From: Firmicutes bacterium HGW-Firmicutes-7
GTDB lineage: Bacteria; Bacillota; Clostridia; Lachnospirales; Vallitaleaceae
Reading direction: 5' to 3'
Length of the DNA stretch: 36,898 nt
Assembly (NCBI GenBank): GCA_002841375.1
Contig: PGZO01000034.1
Location: 1-36,898, forward strand
Shown in pieces: positions 1 to 7,333 of the stretch. The notes under the pieces are model-generated. The model saw only the letters and a list, made by a program, of their open reading frames with translations. It had not been told where the DNA came from and made no database searches. How positions within the stretch are numbered: position 1 is the stretch's first letter; every line of letters starts with the position of its first letter. The position numbers and the translations under genes were made by a program.

Positions 1-130
1 CATGTTTAATCTTGTTCATTTTGTGCTGACTATTATCATTATTACTTGTTTGTTGGTTTGTTTACTGTTCAGTTTTCAAGGTTCTGTTATTGCGCTTTTA
101 CTTTTGTCGGACCGTGTTGCTTTTTGGCCG
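1..130 (-). promoter_or_regulatory. rRNA operon leader (16S gene presumed left of the window)
   Basis: Read on the minus strand, about 62-85 gives GAACCTTGAAAACTGAACAG. This is the boxA-like antitermination/processing motif that typically sits in the leader just before 16S rRNA in Firmicutes. It follows three minus-strand sigma-A promoters (138-474) and contains no credible ORF. I infer that this is the transcribed leader of an rrn operon whose 16S gene begins beyond position 1; the rRNA itself is not in the window. Confidence 0.7.
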
Positions 131-137
131 GAAGGTT

Positions 138-166
138 AGTATATCATCTTCATCATGTTATGTCAA
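138..166 (-). promoter_or_regulatory. Sigma-A promoter, rrn-proximal
   Basis: On the minus strand TTGACA (161-166), a 17-nt spacer and TATACT (138-143) form a near-consensus sigma-A promoter firing leftwards, with a start expected near 131. It is the closest of three similar promoters to the presumed 16S gene. Confidence 0.8.
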
Positions 167-269
167 CTGCTTTTTCAAGGAATATTATGGTGCTCTTTTT
201 CCTTCGCTTGTAACAAAATATCAACATTTTATGTTGTAATAGTTTGTACTTGCTTTTAGCAGGAAGGCT

Positions 270-299
270 AGTATATCATGCCTACATATCCTATGTCAA
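270..299 (-). promoter_or_regulatory. Sigma-A promoter, rrn-middle
   Basis: On the minus strand TTGACA (294-299), an 18-nt spacer and TATACT (270-275). The surrounding ~130 bp is a diverged copy of the unit around the promoter at 138-166, so the promoter was duplicated together with its flank. Confidence 0.75.
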
Positions 300-445
300 C
301 TGCTTTCTTTCGGAATATTATGGAACCCTTATTCCTAACAAAATATCATCATTATCTTGCTATAATATTTTGTATTTGCTTTAAACAGGAACATCTCGCA
401 TATCATGTCCGGATGACTGGCTCGTTTGTTTGTGAGCGGAAAGCT

Positions 446-474
446 AGTATATCATCTGCGATATCTTATGTTAA
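446..474 (-). promoter_or_regulatory. Sigma-A promoter, rrn-distal
   Basis: On the minus strand TTAACA (469-474), a 17-nt spacer and TATACT (446-451). The -35 is preceded by an A/T-rich stretch (475-500) that could serve as an UP element. This stretch is also one of the two 29-bp direct repeats flanking the fold-back element. Confidence 0.7.
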
Positions 475-503
475 CTTAAAAATCAAACTAACTTTTATCC
501 TCT
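475..503. repeat. 29-bp direct repeat, left copy
   Basis: 27 of 29 bases match the copy at 836-864. Both begin CTTAAAAATCAAACTAAC. The two copies bracket the fold-back element at 527-836. Confidence 0.8.
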
Positions 504-526
504 GATTCACATATGGTAATGTCCTA

Positions 527-836
527 GTGTAACACATTTGATTATGTCCCATTTTTAAGCACCAACTATTATCATTCTCAGGTTGTTGACAATTTAATAA
601 ATCATCAATTAACGATACAGAGATAAAAGTATTTTTTCTTCAAGATTAATCCGAAAGGCAGTAAGTGTTCATTTTTCGCCCGACCGGCCGAAGGGAAAGG
701 CCAGAAAAATGAATACTTACTGTCAATAATGAATACACGCATCAGAAAAAAATGCTTTAATCGACAGTCTGAGTACCAGCTATAATTGGTGCTTATATTT
801 TGAATTTATTGGGACATTTTTAAAAATGATTGACAC
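527..836. mobile_element. 310-bp fold-back (MITE-like) element
   Basis: The two ends are imperfect inverted repeats. Both read inward as GTGT-A-CATTT, ATGTCCCA, then AAGCACCAA-TAT. The centre is a 19-bp hairpin (659-677 against 704-722, one G-T pair) with a G/C-rich loop of about 26 nt that holds GGCC repeats. There is no ORF. The TGTCC-type end resembles termini of elements with rve-type transposases, but I cannot assign a family. It could instead be a structured RNA or the relic of a larger element. Confidence 0.55.
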
Positions 837-864
837 TTAAAAATCAAACTAACTTTTTCCCTCT
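836..864. repeat. 29-bp direct repeat, right copy
   Basis: Partner of 475-503 (27/29 identical). It starts at the last base of the fold-back element. Twenty-nine bases is long for a target-site duplication, so the pair may be older tandem promoter sequence separated by the insertion. Confidence 0.8.
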
Positions 865-1001
865 ATTAAATTGCAATCTTTTTTTGTTTGCATATCACAA
901 TAACAATATAATACTCCTCTTGCCCCTAGAATACTATTTATTGATCGTTACCATTCCCATTCTTAACCGCTGAATTAACCATCTTTTCTGAGCCAAATTA
1001 C

Positions 1002-1023
1002 TGATTATATCATATACTATACT
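1002..1023 (+). promoter_or_regulatory. Candidate promoter of the encapsulin operon
   Basis: Two overlapping TATACT boxes (1013-1018 and 1018-1023) lie about 30 nt before the shell gene. No good -35 is seen at the right distance, which would fit activator dependence. A small palindrome, TGAT-TAT-ATCA (1002-1012), abuts the -10. It resembles an FNR box but has a 3-nt rather than 4-nt centre, so I do not call it one. Confidence 0.4.
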
Positions 1024-1052
1024 AATATCAATTCAACTTAACGGAAATCTAA

Positions 1053-2477
1053 ATGGATATAAAAAGTGATTTAAGTTCCTACAGTTTACAGCCTAGAGCT
1101 GCAAGAAACTTATCTAATTCAACAAAATCAAAACCAATTATGGAAAGTATAACGCCTAGATGGTTGCTTAACTTTCTTCCTTGGATATCGGTAGAAGCAG
1201 GCATCTACCGTGTAAATAAACGAAAGAATTATAATCTACTCTCCACCTCTAATTACCCAAAACCGAACGAAGTACTAACGGATGATACTAGACAATTATC
1301 AGACATACCTCCCTTTAAATATATGCACCCCGAAGCAATTAACACGATAACACCGCATCTTACAAAAGAACAATTTGATGCCGGTACTACAGTTACTAAA
1401 GCTGGTATAGAAGGAGATAAACTATATATTGTAACAAAAGGTAAAATTGAAGTGACGACTACTGGCCCAAGAGGGGAAGTTATTAATATTGGTATTTTAG
1501 CTGATGGAGATTTCTCTGACATGGATGCATTTATACAAAAATCCAATCGCCTTGTTAATATTACTGCCATCACACCCAGTATTCTATATAGTATAAATAG
1601 AGATGCCTTTGAAAATTGGTTGGCTTCATCTCCAAAGGATGTTTTGGATCAATTTAATCATGCAAATGATTTATGGGATCAAACAAGAATGGAATCAAAT
1701 GAATCTGGCGAAAGATCAATTAATGTTTATTCAGGGAGCCTCGGAGAAACTGATATACCATTAACATATCCTGATTACGATGAGACTCCAAAAGAATATG
1801 TATTAAATATAGTTCAAACTATTCTTAGAATAAATTCACAAATAACTGATATCTTCAATCAACCTATCAACCAATTGGAAGAGCAAATGCGCTTAACCGT
1901 TGAAGCAATGCTCGAAAGACAAGAGTGGGAAATAATCAACAACAAAGAATTCGGATTGTTAAATTCTATATCTCCTAAAATGAGCATACGCTCTAAAAAT
2001 AGTGTTCCAACTCCTGATGCGCTAGATGAATTATTAATTAGAGTATGGAAAAAACCCGCTTTCTTTCTGGCACATCCCCAAGCAATTGCAGCATTCGGAA
2101 GAGAATGTACAAGAAGAGGCGTTCCTCCTGTAGCAATTAATATTGATGGTTCGCCTTTTATAACATGGAGAGGCGTGCCACTTGTACCCTGTGATAAATT
2201 ATTAATTAATGGCAAAAAAAACAGCTATTCCTGTGGCACAACGAATATATTGTTACTTCGAGTTGGCGAGGAAGAACAAGGCGTAATTGGACTACACCAA
2301 CCAGGTATACCGGATGAAAAGTATATGCCAAGTTTGTCTGTTAAAAACGGTGGAATCGATGTTAATGGCATTACTTCATATATTTTAAGATTGTATTATT
2401 CAGCAGCTGTACTAGCAGAAGATGCTTTAGGGGTACTTCAAGATGTAGAAGTAGGTTATTATCATGATTATGAATAG
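1053..2477 (+). CDS. Family 2 encapsulin shell protein with inserted cyclic-nucleotide-binding-like domain (family 2B type)
   Basis: This is a shell protein of a virus-derived (HK97-fold) protein nanocompartment. Family 2 hallmarks are visible: an N-terminal RAARNLSNSTKSKP arm (15-28), TPRWLLNFLPWISVEAG (34-50), YRVNKR (52-57), and a C-terminal HK97-like part from about 220 with KKPAFFLAHPQAIAAFGREC (333-352) and CGTTNILLLRVGEEEQGVIG (394-413). Residues about 85-200 form a Crp-like cyclic-nucleotide-binding domain inserted in the shell fold, which defines the 2B subtype. The usual phosphate-binding cassette (GE-A-L plus RTA) is not recognisable; the equivalent is GDFSDMDAF then NRLVNITA (152-172), so ligand binding is doubtful. 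The 474-residue length fits a CNBD-bearing member. The start has a weak ribosome binding site but the N-terminal arm needs it. It overlaps the cysteine desulfurase gene by 14 bp, so the two are very likely co-translated. Not seen: signal peptide or membrane segments. Confidence 0.88.
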   Translation: MDIKSDLSSYSLQPRAARNLSNSTKSKPIMESITPRWLLNFLPWISVEAGIYRVNKRKNYNLLSTSNYPKPNEVLTDDTRQLSDIPPFKYMHPEAINTITPHLTKEQFDAGTTVTKAGIEGDKLYIVTKGKIEVTTTGPRGEVINIGILADGDFSDMDAFIQKSNRLVNITAITPSILYSINRDAFENWLASSPKDVLDQFNHANDLWDQTRMESNESGERSINVYSGSLGETDIPLTYPDYDETPKEYVLNIVQTILRINSQITDIFNQPINQLEEQMRLTVEAMLERQEWEIINNKEFGLLNSISPKMSIRSKNSVPTPDALDELLIRVWKKPAFFLAHPQAIAAFGRECTRRGVPPVAINIDGSPFITWRGVPLVPCDKLLINGKKNSYSCGTTNILLLRVGEEEQGVIGLHQPGIPDEKYMPSLSVKNGGIDVNGITSYILRLYYSAAVLAEDALGVLQDVEVGYYHDYE

Positions 2478-3750
2478 CCTTACGCCAATTGAACTATATG
2501 GCTCTGATTATTATTTTCTTCAGAATTTCAAAAACGATCAGCGCTCTATAGCCATAGATTCAATTAGAAAAGACTTTCCCCTTATAAATAAAAACATAAA
2601 CGGACATCCCCTAATATGGCTTGATAATGGTGCAACAACGCAAAAACCCCGTTGTGTCATAGATGCATTAACGACTTATTATAAAGAATACAATTCAAAT
2701 ATTCACCGAGGTTCTCATACGTTAGCAGATATTGCAACTAAACGTTACGAAGAAGCAAGAAGAAAGGTACAGCAATTTCTTGGTGCCTCTTTACCAGAAG
2801 AAATAATATTTGTTCGAGGTGCTACCGAAGCCATTAATCTTGTAGCAGAAACTTATGGAATGAAGAATGTAAGTTATGGTGATGAGATTCTATTGACAAC
2901 AATGGAACATCATTCAAATATCGTACCTTGGCAAAAGTTAAGTGAAGATACTGGCGCTGTTATAAAAGTGATCCCTATTAATGAGCAAGGTGAAATATTA
3001 TTAGAAGAATATGATAAAATGCTAACCACTAGAACTCGTATAGTGGCAATCACACATGTTTCTAATATACTTGGAACTGTAAATCCAATTGATCAAATGA
3101 TTCACATGGCCCATAGCAAAGGTGCGATTGTTCTAATTGATGGTGCACAAGCAGCTTGTCACTTAAGTGTTGATGTGCAGAAAATAAATGCAGATTTTTA
3201 TGTTTTTTCAGGACATAAAGCTTTTGGACCAACGGGTATAGGTGTCTTATATGGGAAAAAACCAATCCTTGAGAAAATGCCCCCTTGGCAAAGAGGTGGG
3301 GGAATGATAAAAAATGTAAACTTTAATAAGACTGAATTCAACAAACTCCCTGAAAAGTTTGAGGCAGGGACGCCAAATATTGCTGATGCAATTGCTCTAG
3401 GTGAAGCAATTGATTATATGAATAAAATTGGTCTAGATAAAATAGAGAGCTATGAACGTGCACTAACACAATACGCAATGGAATCCTTATCCCTAGTTCC
3501 ACGCTTAAGATTAATTGGAACAGCATCCAACAAAACAAGTATATTGTCATTTATTATAGAACCTTATCCTCCTGACAAAGTTGCAAACCATCTAAATAAA
3601 TATGGTATTGCAACAAGGGCTGGTCATCATTGTGCTCAACCGACCCTAGAAAGGTATGGATTAAAAAGCTCAAATAGAGCCTCCCTCGCAATATACAATA
3701 CGAAAAAGGAAATTGATTTATTAGTTAAAACCTTATGCTCAATAAAATAA
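2464..3750 (+). CDS. SufS-type (group II) cysteine desulfurase, likely encapsulin cargo
   Basis: A PLP enzyme that takes sulfur from L-cysteine as a protein persulfide, giving alanine. The PLP lysine is K252 in FSGHKAFGPTG. The catalytic cysteine is C390 in RAGHHCAQP, the SufS/group II form. EHHSN (149-153), the THVSN motif and RGG near the PLP pocket are also present. Full length is 428 residues against about 405 for free-standing SufS. The extra is an N-terminal stretch of about 33 residues before KDFPLINK. Cargo of family 2 encapsulins is loaded through N-terminal disordered segments, so this extension is a candidate loading signal. No SufC/B/D/U genes are adjacent, which separates it from a housekeeping Suf operon. 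The start at 2464 lies inside the shell gene; ATG 2470 is an alternative. I infer a sulfur-handling nanocompartment, by analogy with cyanobacterial SrpI and other desulfurase-loaded family 2 shells. Confidence 0.92.
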   Translation: MIMNSLTPIELYGSDYYFLQNFKNDQRSIAIDSIRKDFPLINKNINGHPLIWLDNGATTQKPRCVIDALTTYYKEYNSNIHRGSHTLADIATKRYEEARRKVQQFLGASLPEEIIFVRGATEAINLVAETYGMKNVSYGDEILLTTMEHHSNIVPWQKLSEDTGAVIKVIPINEQGEILLEEYDKMLTTRTRIVAITHVSNILGTVNPIDQMIHMAHSKGAIVLIDGAQAACHLSVDVQKINADFYVFSGHKAFGPTGIGVLYGKKPILEKMPPWQRGGGMIKNVNFNKTEFNKLPEKFEAGTPNIADAIALGEAIDYMNKIGLDKIESYERALTQYAMESLSLVPRLRLIGTASNKTSILSFIIEPYPPDKVANHLNKYGIATRAGHHCAQPTLERYGLKSSNRASLAIYNTKKEIDLLVKTLCSIK

Positions 3751-3785
3751 TAAAAAAAACCACAAAGCTGCTTTGTGGTTTTTCC
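3750..3785. terminator. Bidirectional rho-independent terminator
   Basis: Perfect 10-bp stem (AACCACAAAG, 3758-3767, with CTTTGTGGTT, 3771-3780) and T-run on either strand. It lies between the convergent desulfurase and ric genes and can serve both. Confidence 0.9.
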
Positions 3786-3788
3786 ATA

Positions 3789-4481
3789 TTAAAGTTTAAA
3801 TAAAATATTATTTTCTAAATGAATGTGCTCAAATAAGTCTGACTCTAACTCTTGAAGTTTAAAATAAGTTAATTCAAAGGTTGTACACACATCCTCTGGT
3901 AACTTATATTGATCAGTAATACTCCTAATTTCTTTAATTACATCTCCAGCAGTATCGTGTTCATCTTCTGTTTCCTTCATAACCTTATTGATTTTATCGA
4001 GTAACTCCTTCGATGGATGCTTCTCATACTCTTTAATCATAGGAAATAATATTTCCTCTTCCTTAATAAGATGCTGATCAAGCTCCGTCTTCAAAGAATG
4101 AAATTGCTTATGAATAGTAAATAAATTCGTATGATTTGGACCGTGTACTCTAAGTATCATCGTTAAAAGCTCGCTCAATTCAGGCAGGTTTTTTTTCAAA
4201 TAGGTATGATGTTTATTAATAACATAGTCAATAAGCTCACTCTTAGACGTTTTTCTAAAGTCAATATGCTTATTTGTAGACTTTTGATTCTCACTAAACA
4301 CCATCTCTAGCTTATTTAAAATTTCCTCTTCACTAAGCTTTTGTTCTTTAACAATTTCCGATAACGACCTGTTCCCTCCACAGCAAAAATCAATATGATA
4401 CGCTTTAAAAATTTCACTAGCCTGTGGCATGATCGAAACGATATCTCCTACACTTTGAGTAGTGTTAAATGTTGTATTCAT
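3789..4481 (-). CDS. ric: Iron-sulfur cluster repair di-iron protein (Ric/ScdA/YtfE)
   Basis: Restores Fe-S clusters damaged by nitric oxide or oxidants; cytoplasmic. Residues 1-60 are the ScdA N-terminal domain with the invariant CCGG (33-36, in YHIDFCCGGNRSL). The rest is a hemerythrin-like bundle with the expected metal ligands: HGPNH, then IHKQFH, LIKEEEILFP, EDEHD and HIHLENNILF. The 230-residue length is typical. An upstream in-frame ATG (4496) exists, but its next codons contain the GGAGGT ribosome binding site, which sits 7 nt before ATG 4481; I therefore choose 4481. It lies tail-to-tail with the desulfurase gene across a shared terminator and is preceded by the FNR-like regulator. 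An FNR-like operator near -41 suggests direct activation by that regulator. The pairing of a sulfur donor enzyme and a cluster repair protein supports an Fe-S stress locus. Confidence 0.93.
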   Translation of the reverse strand: MNTTFNTTQSVGDIVSIMPQASEIFKAYHIDFCCGGNRSLSEIVKEQKLSEEEILNKLEMVFSENQKSTNKHIDFRKTSKSELIDYVINKHHTYLKKNLPELSELLTMILRVHGPNHTNLFTIHKQFHSLKTELDQHLIKEEEILFPMIKEYEKHPSKELLDKINKVMKETEDEHDTAGDVIKEIRSITDQYKLPEDVCTTFELTYFKLQELESDLFEHIHLENNILFKL

Positions 4482-4528
4482 TTTCTTTACCTCCATAATT
4501 AGTAGATGTTTTGTTATTCTATATTCAT

Positions 4529-4568
4529 AGTATAACCTTTATGGAAATAAAACTGTGATTGAAATCAA
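4529..4568 (-). promoter_or_regulatory. ric promoter with FNR-like operator
   Basis: Minus-strand TATACT (4529-4534) gives a start near 4522 and no good -35 is present. The 14-mer GTGAT-TGAA-ATCAA (4555-4568; read on + strand) matches the FNR consensus TTGAT-N4-ATCAA at 9 of 10 specified bases. Its centre is about 40 bases upstream of the start, the position of class II activator sites. Confidence 0.65.
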
Positions 4569-4580
4569 ATAGTAAGATCA

Positions 4581-5294
4581 TTATTCAATTGATTGTTCAA
4601 GCGCTTGAATATTTTTAATAATAATCTTTTTGTATCCTACCATTTCAATAATTCCTTCGTCCATAAGAAGACTCATTTTACGGCTTATTGTTTCTCTGGT
4701 AAGTCCAATATAGTTTGCAATACCTTCGCGACTTAATGGAAGATCAACTAAAATACCTCTTGCGTCGTGCTTTCCATACTTATTTGCAAACTCTAAAAGC
4801 ACTGCATTAACTCTAGCCTCGACATTTCTCGTTCCCATTTTTTGTATAGTGCTTTCCAATTTATCGAGTCTATTACTAAGTTCCTCCATGATCTTAAGAC
4901 TAATATCAGGGAATTTTCTTAATAACGTTTGAAAATCACTTTTTTTAATCATACATATATTCGTATCTTCAAGTGCCTCAACATTAAAGGTAGCCACTTG
5001 ATTTTTAATCAAATTTTTCTCTCCAAAGAAATCCCCTTCAGTAAAAACATACAAAATCTGTTCTTTACCTTCCTGGGTATTTCGAAAGATTTTAACTTGT
5101 CCACTATTAATAATTATCAAATTATCAAGTGTTGACCCTTCAATAATAATTAATTCGCCTTTTGAATAGTGCTTTCTTGTTATTAAACTTACAACTCTAC
5201 CTAGTTCTTCTTTATTTAACTCCGAAAATATTTGTACCCGACTTGCACAAAGTTCATGGTTGCAACGCATACAACACATCTCATTTTTACTCAT
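4581..5294 (-). CDS. Crp/Fnr-family regulator, FNR-like with candidate [4Fe-4S] cysteines
   Basis: A one-component transcription regulator: cyclic-nucleotide-like sensor domain (about 20-140), dimer helix (about 140-165), winged HTH (about 180-230). The N-terminus has C7, C8, C11 and C16, and C114 sits in ALEDTNICMIKK, which aligns with the ALETSMVCEIP segment holding C122 of E. coli FNR. So all the elements for an O2/NO-sensitive cluster are present. The recognition helix reads LTRETISRK, keeping the E--SR residues by which FNR reads TTGAT. This agrees with the FNR-like box found just upstream of the downstream gene ric, 99 nt away and on the same strand. Length 237 is normal. The ribosome binding site AAAGGA is rather far (about 11 nt) from the ATG. 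The direct ligand is inferred; a nitrosative-stress sensor of the Dnr/HcpR kind is the main alternative. Confidence 0.88.
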   Translation of the reverse strand: MSKNEMCCMRCNHELCASRVQIFSELNKEELGRVVSLITRKHYSKGELIIIEGSTLDNLIIINSGQVKIFRNTQEGKEQILYVFTEGDFFGEKNLIKNQVATFNVEALEDTNICMIKKSDFQTLLRKFPDISLKIMEELSNRLDKLESTIQKMGTRNVEARVNAVLLEFANKYGKHDARGILVDLPLSREGIANYIGLTRETISRKMSLLMDEGIIEMVGYKKIIIKNIQALEQSIE

Positions 5295-5562
5295 CTGTTA
5301 TCATTCCTTTTGTTGTTTCACTTTATATGTAGCACCTATTCATCAAGTAATTGTCTAATTAAAAAAACTTTATCTTTGATTGTATACTTTAATCTATTTC
5401 ATTATATCATAAAAAGAAAACGTTCATGCTTCAGTTAAATCGAATATGGATAACTTTTAATAGTATGACCAAAACATTAGAGGTAAAAATATAATAGAGA
5501 TATAATATTCTCAGCGTTACTATTGAATGTATAAGATAAATTTCAAAAAAGGAGGCTTATAA

Positions 5563-5931
5563 ATGCACGAAAAAGAAAGTAGCAATTCTCACCGAGAAAA
5601 TGAACATCGCGTAGATAACTTAGTGGATTTAGTTGAAAAACAAACGCGTACAGAGCGACATCTTGAACAGCATTCAGAAATCTCATCTCCCGAAAATATT
5701 CAACATGCCAAAGAAATTCAAGATGAAAGACAGGAAGAAATAAATAACCTTAAAAATATTATAGTTACTGGTGAACACAGCAATAATGATCAAGCAAAAA
5801 ATGTGAAAAAGCGATATAAATATACTGAGGGTTATTTAAAACACAATGCTGATACCATGGACGAAACAACATTAGAAAACACGAAAGAAAAGCAAGCACA
5901 TAGAAAAGAACAAATGGATTTTTTAGAATAA
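5563..5931 (+). CDS. Hypothetical hydrophilic helical protein with internal duplication
   Basis: I do not recognise a characterised family. The gene is real by its strong AAAGGAGG ribosome binding site, its own terminator and biased codon use. The 122-residue product is highly charged with no signal peptide or membrane segment, no cysteine and almost no aromatic residues. It seems to hold two related helical units: ERHLEQHSEISSPENIQHAK (52-71) followed by a charged helix, and EGYLKHNADTMDETTLENTK (91-110) followed by another. Such small soluble helical proteins are common in spore-forming Clostridia, but nothing here proves a spore role. It is divergent from the FNR-like gene, with 268 bp between them; that gap holds A/T-rich promoter-like sequence (TATAAT at about 5491 and 5501). 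Confidence 0.75.
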   Translation: MHEKESSNSHRENEHRVDNLVDLVEKQTRTERHLEQHSEISSPENIQHAKEIQDERQEEINNLKNIIVTGEHSNNDQAKNVKKRYKYTEGYLKHNADTMDETTLENTKEKQAHRKEQMDFLE

Positions 5932-5967
5932 ATGGCTTATATTTTATGAATGGTTTCCTATTGGATC

Positions 5968-6012
5968 AAAAGAACCTCTATTCAGGCATCGTTAGCTGAA
6001 TAGAGGTTCTTT
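5968..6012. terminator. Bidirectional terminator, 17-bp stem
   Basis: AAAGAACCTCTATTCAG (5968-5984) pairs perfectly with 5996-6012 around an 11-nt loop. It sits between the convergent hypothetical gene and the MFS gene and overlaps the MFS stop codon. Confidence 0.88.
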
Positions 6013-7231
6013 AGGCTATTTTTTCAACATCTTTTACTCTTGTTGCGACAAACAAATTCACCAATGATAGTCCTGATGCAAGAAAGAAAATATATTGTGG
6101 TCCCCATGCAGTCCAGACAATACCTCCTAAAACAGCACATATAATAGAAACTATATGGTCAAGGCTAATGCCCAACGACAATGTAGGTGTAATATCTGCC
6201 CGATCAACTGCAATAGATTGCAAATAGATGGTTCTGATCATTCCAAATTGATTTGACATTCGATCCATTATAATTAATATGTATGCCATAATAACAGGAA
6301 GCCCAATAACGGCTAGTTTCCCAGAGTAAAACCCTGCGCTTAAAATACCATATATTAAATAAACACCAATAAAAGATAATGCATCAATATAAAGGAATTT
6401 TTTTACGCCAAAATAGTCTATCCACTTGCCTACCGCAGGAATAAAAAAAATACCTATAAATGAACCAACAATCGCAAGTATAGCTATCGTATCCGCTTTC
6501 TTACTTAAAAGTTCAATTAGAACCCATGGTCCATAAACAATCATAATCTGCTTTTGAACACCGTACATTACAACTAATGTGTAATAATACTTGTATTCCT
6601 TCCTAAAAACAAAATTGATCTTCTTATAGCTTTTTATTGTTTTATTATTGATATGATTAAAGTAAATAAATAATATAAAAACAACCAGCAATACCAATGA
6701 AGAACTAATAAATAACCATTTGATTTTTGTTGTAAAACTGAAAAATCCCATTCTAAATCCAATAAATACAATTATGCCCGCCACCATTGTAAACGCTGTT
6801 GAAACACCTTTATATTGTCCCATCCTCTTTCCAATATTATCATCTTTAATCAAGGACATTCCAATGCTGTCTTGTAAGGGGAAGAAAAGATGCATGCCCA
6901 AAGAATTAATAAAAACAAATATTAACATTACGGAAAAGGTTGGTGTAAAAAGACCTAAAACTGTCATTCCAATAATACTCAATAGCTGAGCAATCATACT
7001 AATGCGAACATCTGAAAGAAACGAAAGTGCTGCTATAACAAGTATAACAAGTACGCCCGGAAGCTCTCTTGGAAATTCAATAATACCTCGTTGATATGCC
7101 GATACATTGTACGCATCTTTAAAATAATTTGACATAACATCGTTACTAAGTCCAAGTCCTAATGCTGTCAATGCAATAATAATAAAATAAATAAGTAAGC
7201 CTCTATCCATATTTCTTAATTTCTCTGCCAT
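6011..7231 (-). CDS. MFS transporter
   Basis: A 406-residue integral membrane protein with about 12 hydrophobic segments in two halves, separated by a basic cytoplasmic loop near residues 190-210 (HINNKTIKSYKK). This is the architecture of the major facilitator superfamily. A short MFS-A-like motif may be present after the second segment (SFLSDVRISM). The substrate cannot be read from the sequence; drug or metabolite efflux is usual for lone MFS genes. There is an AAAGGA ribosome binding site 12 nt before the ATG. It stands alone, with its terminator overlapping its stop codon. Confidence 0.85.
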   Translation of the reverse strand: MAEKLRNMDRGLLIYFIIIALTALGLGLSNDVMSNYFKDAYNVSAYQRGIIEFPRELPGVLVILVIAALSFLSDVRISMIAQLLSIIGMTVLGLFTPTFSVMLIFVFINSLGMHLFFPLQDSIGMSLIKDDNIGKRMGQYKGVSTAFTMVAGIIVFIGFRMGFFSFTTKIKWLFISSSLVLLVVFILFIYFNHINNKTIKSYKKINFVFRKEYKYYYTLVVMYGVQKQIMIVYGPWVLIELLSKKADTIAILAIVGSFIGIFFIPAVGKWIDYFGVKKFLYIDALSFIGVYLIYGILSAGFYSGKLAVIGLPVIMAYILIIMDRMSNQFGMIRTIYLQSIAVDRADITPTLSLGISLDHIVSIICAVLGGIVWTAWGPQYIFFLASGLSLVNLFVATRVKDVEKIA

Positions 7232-7333
7232 CTAGTGTTCGTCCTTTTTATGTCTATTTCTATCAATAATAGCACAAAATCCATAAAATACATACTTGGA
7301 AGTACGCAGTAATTCTTTCACCCCTCAAGTCTT

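Larger units (their letters stand above)
127..460 (-). repeat. Diverged tandem repeat carrying the rrn promoters
   Basis: Units start near 127, 260, 385 and 436. The first two are the clearest: both contain GGAAGG[T/C]TAGTATATCAT, TATGTCAACTGCTTT, GGAATATTATGG and AACAAAATATCA in the same order about 130 bp apart. The unit near 385 keeps CATATCATG but its -10 has decayed to TATGCG, so it is probably a dead promoter copy. Confidence 0.65.

Noticed and set aside
278-505. 75-residue + strand ORF
   Set aside because: It lies within the tandem rrn promoter repeats, has no ribosome binding site, and its sequence follows promoter motifs on the other strand.
475-864. CRISPR-like repeats
   Set aside because: Only two 29-bp copies, separated by 332 bp of palindromic sequence; no spacer array and no cas genes.
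1002-1012. FNR box upstream of the encapsulin gene
   Set aside because: TGAT-TAT-ATCA has a 3-nt centre in place of 4 and sits at the -10, not near -41.
1253-2215. Two minus-strand ORFs (106 and 118 residues) inside the encapsulin gene
   Set aside because: Both are antisense shadows of a gene with clear family motifs and lack ribosome binding sites.
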